Below, piece after piece: positions 1-4,671 of a DNA stretch of 7,219 nt (position 1 is its first letter; each line of letters opens with the position of its first letter). Source of the stretch: Treponema sp. (GTDB lineage Bacteria; Spirochaetota; Spirochaetia; Treponematales; Breznakiellaceae); assembly GCA_031289935.1 (NCBI GenBank), contig JAITON010000190.1, positions 1 through 7,219 of the forward strand, read 5' to 3'. The notes beneath the pieces were generated by a model. It saw only the letters and a program-made list of their open reading frames with translations. It made no database searches and was not told where the DNA came from. The position numbers and the translations under genes were made by a program.

Positions 1-1
1 C

Positions 2-43
2 GCGTTACCCGGGGCGGGTCACGCATTACCCGGGGCGGGTCAC
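2..43. repeat. 21-bp tandem repeat, two copies, cut by window edge
   Basis: Two head-to-tail 21-base units (2-22 and 23-43) differ at one base. Each contains the short dyad ACCCG-GGG-CGGGT (7-19 and 28-40). On the minus strand, in the frame reached when the C tract is one base shorter, each unit encodes a seven-residue block containing RDPPRV. More copies may lie beyond the window start. Confidence 0.85.
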
Positions 44-54
44 GCCGGGCGAGA

Positions 55-231
55 TTATAGTATGGGGGGGGGGGGGGGGGGTGGGGGTTCGGGACATTTA
101 ACCAGGCCGAATCCGGTAGGATGACGGTCCAGTTCGCGTGCAATCCTACCGGATTGCATTGCGCAAACTAGACTATAGTGGCCAGTGGCCGGGATTGCGC
201 TGCTTTGTTCAAAACTTCGTGCCGTTAACAT
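55..231 (-). CDS. Small hypothetical ORF with in-frame C18 tract (58 codons)
   Basis: I do not recognise this protein. It opens MLTARSFEQSSAIPATGHYS, continues through LVCAMQSGRIARELDRHPTGF and GLVKCPE, and ends in eight prolines, Ile, Leu and TAA. Six of the prolines come from an uninterrupted run of 18 C on the coding strand. The ATG coincides with the predicted transcription start of the promoter at 238-266, so the mRNA could be leaderless; no Shine-Dalgarno is seen. A 13-bp inverted repeat lies inside the reading frame. Tract length sets the C-terminus. With 19 C it ends HTIISPGVTRPG; with 17 C the frame stays open through both 21-bp repeats to the window edge. It could be the start of a phase-variable gene, or a chance frame in a repeat-rich intergenic region. 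Confidence 0.35.
   Translation of the reverse strand: MLTARSFEQSSAIPATGHYSLVCAMQSGRIARELDRHPTGFGLVKCPEPPPPPPPPIL
64..81. repeat. Homopolymer tract of 18 G (18 C on minus strand)
   Basis: Eighteen consecutive G are followed by T and five more G (83-87). Tracts this long slip readily in replication and are also error-prone in sequencing. On the minus strand the tract is in frame within the small ORF and ends five bases before a consensus TATAAT (59-54). Everything downstream of it on that strand depends on its exact length. Confidence 0.95.
110..155. repeat. 13-bp perfect inverted repeat, 20-base loop
   Basis: Plus-strand AATCCGGTAGGAT (110-122) is the exact reverse complement of ATCCTACCGGATT (143-155). 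The 20 bases between are not paired. No T run follows on either strand, so it is not an ordinary intrinsic terminator. It lies within the small 58-codon frame and could be an RNA hairpin, a repeat-element end pair or an operator. Confidence 0.75.
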
Positions 232-237
232 GGCGTA

Positions 238-266
238 AGTGTATCCCTTCCTGATAATATTGTCAA
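238..266 (-). promoter_or_regulatory. Strong sigma-70-type promoter, minus strand
   Basis: Perfect TTGACA (266-261) is followed by a 17-base AT-rich spacer and TACACT (243-238, four of six -10 bases). The predicted start of transcription falls near 231, which is the first base of an ATG. It reads away from the kinase operon towards the left window edge, directly after the probable terminator. It is unrelated to the kinase gene, which ends upstream on the same strand. Confidence 0.55.
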
Positions 267-288
267 GCGCTTTGTGGGAAAATTGTTG

Positions 289-330
289 AAAAACCGGGAA
301 AATCCTGAAAAAAAAGGGGAATTCCCGGTC
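289..330 (-). terminator. Probable intrinsic terminator of the murG-kinase operon
   Basis: On the minus strand ACCGGGAA (329-322) pairs with TTCCCGGT (300-293), followed by four more T (292-289). The loop is long (21 nt) and contains a run of eight T preceded by GGGAATTCCCC, so a smaller alternative hairpin with its own T tract is possible. It begins 25 bases beyond the kinase stop and precedes a promoter on the same strand, which fits a transcription-unit boundary. Confidence 0.55.
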
Positions 331-338
331 TCATCGTA

Positions 339-357
339 TAGTTTGCAGTGCAAACTA
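339..357. repeat. 19-bp perfect dyad at kinase stop codon
   Basis: Plus-strand TAGTTTGCAGTGCAAACTA has 9-base arms that are exact reverse complements around a single central G (348). The minus-strand stop of the kinase gene (355-357) forms one end. A one-base centre suits a protein-binding operator better than an RNA hairpin. A partial, degenerate copy (TTGCATTGCGCAAACTA) lies at 154-170, on the other side of the promoter at 238-266. Confidence 0.6.
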
Positions 358-1587
358 CACACCCTGCAGCAGGCTTCCTTCAAACCCGATGAGCCGCGTA
401 GCCTTTTGGGGGATAGGCAGACTGATGGTAAAACAGGCCCCTTCTCCTTCCCGGGACCGCAGGCTCACCTCTCCCCGGTGCTCCCTGACGATTTTATACA
501 CCAGGGTCAGCCCAAGCCCGGTACCGGTGCTCTTGGTGGTAAAATAGGGCTCGAAAATCTTGGAACGGTTCGCCTCGCTGATGCCCGTACCGGTATCGGC
601 GATACTGACGAAAACCTCGGTATCGCTCTGCCTGGTTTTGATGGTCAGCACGCCTCCCCCGGGCATGGCGGCAATGGCGTTCTTGACCAGATTGAGCAGG
701 GCCTGCTTCATAAAACGCTCGTCAAACTCCACCAGGGGAAGCTTCGCGTCCAGGGAGAGCGCCGGCTCTATCCCCGCTTCTTCCAGCTCGTAGCGGACAA
801 ACCCGACAAGATCCTGGATAAGGGCATTGAGGTCGGTTTCCAGGAAGATCATGTCCATGGGACGGACCGCAAAGAGAAAATCAACCACAATGTGATTCAG
901 CCGGTCGATTTCTTCATTGATCACCGCGATGTACTTATCCATGGCCTCCAAATACCGGGCCGGTTCCGGGCCGGCCTCACTTTTGCCTTCAGGGTGGGCC
1001 CGGTAGAAAATCTCCTTGTTGGAATCCAGGGCCTTTTGTATCAACTGAACATGGATGGACAGGGAGCCCAGGGGGTTCTTGATCTCGTGGGCCACCCCGG
1101 CGGCCAGGGTGGTCAGGCTCGCCAGGTTTTCCATCCGCCTGAGCTGGGCCTCCTTACTCCGCTTTTCGGTGGTATCCTCCACATGAATCAGAGAGCCCGT
1201 AACCTGCCCCTTCCGCACCAGGGGGAAGATGCTGATGCTGAAGATCCGCATCTGGTCCCGGACCTCCAGCTCAAATTCACGGTCCTCCACCCGGTCGCCC
1301 TCGTGGAGGGTCTTCTCCAAAAAGCTGCCGATCCGCTCATCCGCCGCCGCAAACCAGATGGGATTCTTTCCCGGGTGCCGGGGGAAAAAGGGCAGGAAAC
1401 GCTGGGCATACTGGTTTGCCATGACCATGATATGCTGGGTGTCGCAGACCAGGACCCCTTCGTTCAGGGAATCCAGGGCCGACTCCAGCCGGTCAATCTC
1501 CTCCGAGGCCGTGAGCAGGAGCCGGGTAAGCTGTTCCGGGGTAAGTTTATGGTTCTTTTTCAGGGCCTTCTGGTAAAAATTGCTCAT
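355..1587 (-). CDS. Soluble PAS-domain sensor histidine kinase (NtrB/AtoS-like)
   Basis: This is a 410-residue histidine kinase without transmembrane segments, so it should sense a cytoplasmic signal. A coiled N-terminus leads into a PAS-like domain (about 30-140: LNEGVLVCDTQHIMVMANQYAQ to FPLVRKGQVTGSLIHVEDTTE). The dimerisation/phosphoacceptor region has the H-box GVAHEIKNPLGS, with His167 as the predicted phosphorylation site. A charged stretch at 188-215 extends the DHp hairpin. The ATP-binding domain has the N-box LLNLVKNAIAAMP (Asn303), G1 DTGTGI (331-336), F-box FEPYFTTK (345-352) and G2 GTGLGL (355-360). This layout matches NtrB/AtoS-type kinases, which usually act on sigma-54 activators. 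No response regulator is adjacent in this window: a probable terminator follows directly. The ATG overlaps the holB stop by 4 bases. Its TAG lies inside a 19-bp dyad. Confidence 0.92.
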   Translation of the reverse strand: MSNFYQKALKKNHKLTPEQLTRLLLTASEEIDRLESALDSLNEGVLVCDTQHIMVMANQYAQRFLPFFPRHPGKNPIWFAAADERIGSFLEKTLHEGDRVEDREFELEVRDQMRIFSISIFPLVRKGQVTGSLIHVEDTTEKRSKEAQLRRMENLASLTTLAAGVAHEIKNPLGSLSIHVQLIQKALDSNKEIFYRAHPEGKSEAGPEPARYLEAMDKYIAVINEEIDRLNHIVVDFLFAVRPMDMIFLETDLNALIQDLVGFVRYELEEAGIEPALSLDAKLPLVEFDERFMKQALLNLVKNAIAAMPGGGVLTIKTRQSDTEVFVSIADTGTGISEANRSKIFEPYFTTKSTGTGLGLTLVYKIVREHRGEVSLRSREGEGACFTISLPIPQKATRLIGFEGSLLQGV

Positions 1588-2915
1588 ACCAGGGCCGCCG
1601 CCCGCTGTTTGAATTCCACGGCAAAGCGTTCCAGGGCCTGGGCCGGGTTCTGGTTATAGCTCCCTACGGCGGCGGCGGCCTCGGCGGCAAGGCTGCGGAA
1701 GATATCCGCCAGGACTGTGGCGCTGGGGCCGGGTAGGGTAGCGGATTCCCGGAGACTCCGGGAGGCCAGGCCCAGGAGGCTTTCCAGGAAAAGGTTAAAA
1801 AGCCCCGGCGCCTCGAACTTCTCCGCTCCGGCCATCACGGCCTGAATAGCGGCGCCGCAGTCCTGGGCGGTCTCCGCCCGAGCGGGCTCCGCCAGGGCGG
1901 CGCAAAGCTTCCCCAGGGAAACCAGCGGCGGCGGGAGCTCCCGCCGCAAGGCCCGCCCCCGGAGCGAGGGGACGCACTGCCGGGCCAGAGAAGCGGCAAA
2001 GCAGGCTGCCAGGGGCAGGAGGCGGTCCCGGGAAACCGGCAGGAAGGCATTGAGGTAGTCCCTGAGCCCCCCTGCCGTGGTACCGGCCCCAGGCTCCGGG
2101 TCCCGGAAAACCCGGCGGATAATCTCCTGCTCTACTGCGGCGTCCCGGGGTATAAAACGATAGGGCCGGAGCCGCGACCGGATCGTGGGCAGCAGAGCGT
2201 CCCCCTGGACGGTACTGAGCAGGATGTTCACCCGGTCCGGCGGTTCCTCCAGGAGCTTGAGGAGGCTGTTCCGGGCGGCGTCCAACATACGGCCGGCGTT
2301 CTCGATGAGGAGGAGCTTCCGCCGCCCCAGGGGCGCGGTACGGCACCACCAGGCGGCCTGGCGGATCTGGGACACGGGGATCATCTCGGCTATCCCCTCG
2401 GCCTCCAGCTTGTACGCGTCCTTGAGCAGCGATTCCCGCTGTTTTTCCGTAAAATCCCCCCCGGCCATCAGCTCGTCCAGGTCCGCGTCCAGGGCCTCCA
2501 CCAGGGGGGCGATCCTGGCAGCCTTGGGGTCATCATCCCAGAGGACGGGGTTAAAGCGGAGGAGCAGCTTCCGTACCGCCCGGATAAACAAGGTACGGGC
2601 CGATCCCTGGCCCCTTTCCCGTGCAAAAGCCGCCGCCGATGCGCTGATTTCCGCAGAAAAGGAGCGGGGGCCCAGGACCAGGAGGTCCGGGTTGTTGAGG
2701 CGCCGGTGTTTTGCACAGGCGGGACAGGGGCAGTCCCAGGCAGCATGACCGGCAGCCGGGCCCTCGCAGGAGAGGACCCGGCCCAGCTCCAGGGCAGCCG
2801 TTCCTTTGCCCGAGGCTTCGGGCCCCCGAAAGAGTATGGAGGGGGCGAGACGGCCCCCGGCAACATCCGCCGCAAGCTGGTCCACGGCACGCTGGCCCAG
2901 CACGTTCTCAAACAT
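1584..2915 (-). CDS. holB: DNA polymerase III delta-prime subunit (clamp loader AAA+)
   Basis: This is a 443-residue protein when started at the ATG at 2915. It resembles the delta-prime subunit of the clamp loader, which helps place the sliding clamp on primed DNA. MFENVLGQ is the classic opening. A Walker A loop GPEASGKGT (31-39) follows, then a zinc module (Cys50, Cys62, Cys64, Cys67), a Walker B-like LLLIENAGRM (201-210), NSLLKLLEEPP (216-226) and LLPTIRSR (241-248). In the usual SRC motif the arginine is kept but cysteine is replaced by leucine. The C-terminal 190 residues are divergent and helical. Residues about 85-178, between the zinc module and VSQIRQ, are an unusual charged insertion. 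An alternative ATG at 2936 adds MLRGSWT but has no ribosome site. The 2915 start overlaps the cvpA stop by 8 bases. A DnaX-like paralogue is possible, but the first residues, the zinc module and single-copy context favour delta-prime. Confidence 0.85.
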   Translation of the reverse strand: MFENVLGQRAVDQLAADVAGGRLAPSILFRGPEASGKGTAALELGRVLSCEGPAAGHAAWDCPCPACAKHRRLNNPDLLVLGPRSFSAEISASAAAFARERGQGSARTLFIRAVRKLLLRFNPVLWDDDPKAARIAPLVEALDADLDELMAGGDFTEKQRESLLKDAYKLEAEGIAEMIPVSQIRQAAWWCRTAPLGRRKLLLIENAGRMLDAARNSLLKLLEEPPDRVNILLSTVQGDALLPTIRSRLRPYRFIPRDAAVEQEIIRRVFRDPEPGAGTTAGGLRDYLNAFLPVSRDRLLPLAACFAASLARQCVPSLRGRALRRELPPPLVSLGKLCAALAEPARAETAQDCGAAIQAVMAGAEKFEAPGLFNLFLESLLGLASRSLRESATLPGPSATVLADIFRSLAAEAAAAVGSYNQNPAQALERFAVEFKQRAAALV

Positions 2916-3426
2916 CGTCCAAGACCCCCGGAGCATTCATCATCAGGCTGTCTACCGCCACCCCGGCCAGGGGGAGGAGATACCGGGCAAAAAGACTCGC
3001 CTCCAGAACCGCCCGGAGATCGATCAGAGGCTGCGCCGCAAGGAGCAACAGGACGAGACAGACCAGCGTGAGCCCCTCCAGGAGCCCGAAAACCGCCCCC
3101 AGGAGCCGGTCCAGGCCGCCCAGGAGTATCCGCTGGGCGATCCCCTTGAGAAGCAAGCCGATAAACTTAATTAACAGGAATACGGCGATAAGGATGGCCA
3201 GAAAGCCCAGGATATCCGGTACAAAACGGACATCGGGAAGCCAGTGGCTGCGGATAAAGGCTGCAACGGGGACCCGGAAAATAAGGGCCGCCCAAACCCC
3301 CAGAATCAGGGCCGCCATGGAAGCGATCTCTTCGATAAAACCCCGCATGATGCCCCGGATCACCAGCACGATGATGAGGACCGCAAAAACGATATCGATG
3401 ATTTCTACCGGCATACCCTGGCTCAT
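2908..3426 (-). CDS. cvpA: CvpA family membrane protein
   Basis: This is a 172-residue polytopic inner-membrane protein of the CvpA / colicin V production family. The family's molecular role is poorly defined; members are linked to envelope homeostasis and stress resistance. Four hydrophobic segments are visible near residues 9-25, 33-52, 71-93 and 106-130. Family landmarks are present: the IRGIMRGFIEEIA stretch after the first helix, and GGLDRLLGAVFGLLEGL leading into the fourth. The frame is open further upstream to 3735, but that extension is only murG read in another frame. I chose the ATG at 3426 because it overlaps the murG stop in ATGA and has AAAGGA six bases upstream; the internal Met5 (3414) is a weaker alternative. 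Its stop overlaps the next gene's start in ATGTTTGA. Confidence 0.9.
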   Translation of the reverse strand: MSQGMPVEIIDIVFAVLIIVLVIRGIMRGFIEEIASMAALILGVWAALIFRVPVAAFIRSHWLPDVRFVPDILGFLAILIAVFLLIKFIGLLLKGIAQRILLGGLDRLLGAVFGLLEGLTLVCLVLLLLAAQPLIDLRAVLEASLFARYLLPLAGVAVDSLMMNAPGVLDDV

Positions 3427-4514
3427 AGTCTGTCCTTTATCTCGTCCCGGAGAACCGCCGCAATAAGCGCCGCCGCATCGGCGCCGGCAAAGCGGGATGC
3501 GGCCTCCCCCATGGATCGCCGCCGCGCCTCGTCCCCGGCAAGACGCGCTACCAGAGCTGCCAGGGTTGCCGCCTGCACGGCCTCCCCGGTAAGGACCTCT
3601 GCGGCGCCAGCCCTCTGGAAATGCCGGGCATTCTCCACCTGATCGCCCCGTGTACCGGAACCGGCTAAGGGCACAAGGATCATGGGCTTTCCCAGGGCGG
3701 CGCATTCCCAGATCGTGCCTGCGCCGCTGCGGCAAAGGACCAACTCCGCCGCAGCGACCACCTGGGGCATCTCGTCATAAATGAAGGGATAGGGCCGGTA
3801 GCGCTCCCCCGCAGGAATATCCCAGTTCGATTGGGGCCCGGTCTGGTGGACCACGGTATAATGCCGGGTCAATTCCGGCAGACTCTCCCGGACCAGTTCG
3901 TTAAGCTGCCGGGCCCCCAGGCTTCCCCCCAGGACCAGGAGAATCCGCTCCCCGGGCCCCAGGCCCAGGAAGGCCCGTCCCCGCTCAGGGCCAGCGCCGT
4001 GAAACTCCGGCCTGACGGGATTTCCCAGGACCCGCAGCTTGGTCCGGGCGGCCGGGGGGAAAAAGGCGGCGGTTTCCTCGTAGGCGGTAAAGATGATGCC
4101 CGCAAACCGGGCGTTGAGCCGGGTTGCCAGGCCGGGGCTGTAGTCCGACTCGTGGGTACAGACCGGAATATGCAGGGAGGCCGCAGCCGCGCAGGGAGGC
4201 ACGCTCACAAAGCCGCCCTTGGAAAAGAGCAGGGCCGGTTTTTCCCGCCGGAGAATCCTCCGGGCGCCGAAGAAACCGGCCATGACCTTGAAAATATCGA
4301 CGAGATTGCGAAAGTTGATCTCCCGGCGGAGCTTCCCGGAACTGATGCCGAAGAACTCCAGCCCCGCCTTTTCCACGATGGCCCGGTCTATACCCGTTTT
4401 GGAGCCGATCCAGAAGATACGACAGCCCGTGAGTTTCTCCAGATGGGCGGCCACGGCCAAGCCGGGGTAGATATGCCCCCCGGTCCCGCCGCCTGAAAAG
4501 GCAATGGACACCAT
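3423..4514 (-). CDS. murG: MurG, lipid II-forming GlcNAc transferase
   Basis: This 363-residue GT-B glycosyltransferase transfers GlcNAc from UDP-GlcNAc to undecaprenyl-PP-MurNAc-pentapeptide (lipid I) to make lipid II at the inner face of the cytoplasmic membrane. The N-terminal glycine-rich loop GGGTGGHIYPG (residues 8-18) is diagnostic. It is followed by SKGGFVSVP (98-106) and HESDYSPGLATR (121-132), then the C-terminal donor domain with LGGSLGARQLNE (195-206) and CRSGAGTIWECAALGKPMILVPL (261-283), then RGDQVENA (289-296). Length is normal. The HESD and RGDQ motifs resemble the staphylococcal/bacillar MurG type, rather than the HEQN type of E. coli, as I recall them. The ATG is fixed by the conserved MVSIAFSGGG opening. 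Translation probably depends on the displaced AGGAGG and the folded leader upstream. Its TGA overlaps the cvpA ATG by 4 bases. Confidence 0.96.
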   Translation of the reverse strand: MVSIAFSGGGTGGHIYPGLAVAAHLEKLTGCRIFWIGSKTGIDRAIVEKAGLEFFGISSGKLRREINFRNLVDIFKVMAGFFGARRILRREKPALLFSKGGFVSVPPCAAAASLHIPVCTHESDYSPGLATRLNARFAGIIFTAYEETAAFFPPAARTKLRVLGNPVRPEFHGAGPERGRAFLGLGPGERILLVLGGSLGARQLNELVRESLPELTRHYTVVHQTGPQSNWDIPAGERYRPYPFIYDEMPQVVAAAELVLCRSGAGTIWECAALGKPMILVPLAGSGTRGDQVENARHFQRAGAAEVLTGEAVQAATLAALVARLAGDEARRRSMGEAASRFAGADAAALIAAVLRDEIKDRL

Positions 4515-4519
4515 TTGAG

Positions 4520-4580
4520 CCGCCCGGAAATCGAACCCAGCACCCAGGCCTTAAAGGGTACTACCGTTCTATCCGGGCGA
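4520..4580 (-). other. tRNA-like structured element in murG leader
   Basis: On the minus strand CGCCCGGA (4579-4572) pairs perfectly with TCCGGGCG (4528-4521), and a U-G pair (4580/4520) extends the stem to 9 pairs. Inside, GTACCC (4561-4556) pairs with GGGTGC (4545-4540) around a 10-base loop. The sequence looks tRNA-derived: a 7-bp acceptor-like helix, TA at the place of tRNA positions 8-9, a GGTAG D-loop-like run, and GGGTTCGATT as in a T-arm. It is not a normal tRNA. The 7-bp helix spans only 57 nt, the 3' half of the T-stem is absent in this fold, no convincing anticodon stem-loop forms, and no CCA is encoded. It may be a degenerate tRNA, a mobile tRNA-like insertion, or a domesticated leader structure. 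It starts 2 nt after the AGGAGG and ends 5 nt before the murG ATG. Confidence 0.55.
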
Positions 4581-4582
4581 TT

Positions 4583-4588
4583 CCTCCT
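4583..4588 (-). promoter_or_regulatory. Perfect Shine-Dalgarno displaced from murG start
   Basis: Minus-strand AGGAGG is a full-strength ribosome binding site, but no ATG, GTG or TTG lies at a suitable distance directly downstream. The nearest real start is murG at 4514, 68 nt away. The DNA between is almost entirely the foldable element at 4520-4580. There is no other good Shine-Dalgarno near the murG ATG; the bases just before it (GGGCGG) are the 3' side of the stem. Confidence 0.65.
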
Positions 4589-4611
4589 ATATCGTTATGC
4601 ACCAAGTAAAA

Positions 4612-4640
4612 CAAATACACGATAAGCCTGGGATGGTCAA
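4612..4640 (-). promoter_or_regulatory. Candidate sigma-70-type promoter for murG block
   Basis: On the minus strand TTGACC (4640-4635, five of six consensus bases) is followed after exactly 17 bases by TATTTG (4617-4612, a weak -10). Transcription would begin near 4605, giving a leader of about 90 nt before murG. It lies between the end of mtaB and murG. A weaker overlapping alternative (TTGTTT, 17 bases, TATAGG) would start inside the leader element. No convincing intrinsic terminator follows mtaB, so read-through from upstream is also possible. Confidence 0.4.
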
Positions 4641-4671
4641 GTCCACGGAAGGGACCGGACGGCGGACGGCT

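Noticed and set aside
2..43. CRISPR-like repeat
   Set aside because: The two 21-bp copies are directly adjacent with no spacers, and no cas genes are present.
174..179. Plus-strand TATAGT as a -10 box
   Set aside because: There is no reasonable -35 at 16-18 bases upstream and no plus-strand gene follows.
274..1659. Plus-strand open frame (461 codons) opposite the histidine kinase
   Set aside because: The opposite strand encodes all kinase motifs in order. The antisense frame has no family features and runs across the holB/kinase junction.
3427..3735. N-terminal extension of the CvpA frame
   Set aside because: The extra residues are murG read in another frame. The ATGA-coupled start at 3426 with AAAGGA upstream fits CvpA length.
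4516..4583. Functional tRNA gene upstream of murG
   Set aside because: Acceptor, T-arm and anticodon stem cannot all form together, and no clear anticodon emerges. It is kept only as a tRNA-like element.
4641..4671. Intrinsic terminator after mtaB
   Set aside because: The region has GC-rich direct repeats (GTCCG) but no stable hairpin followed by a T run on the minus strand.
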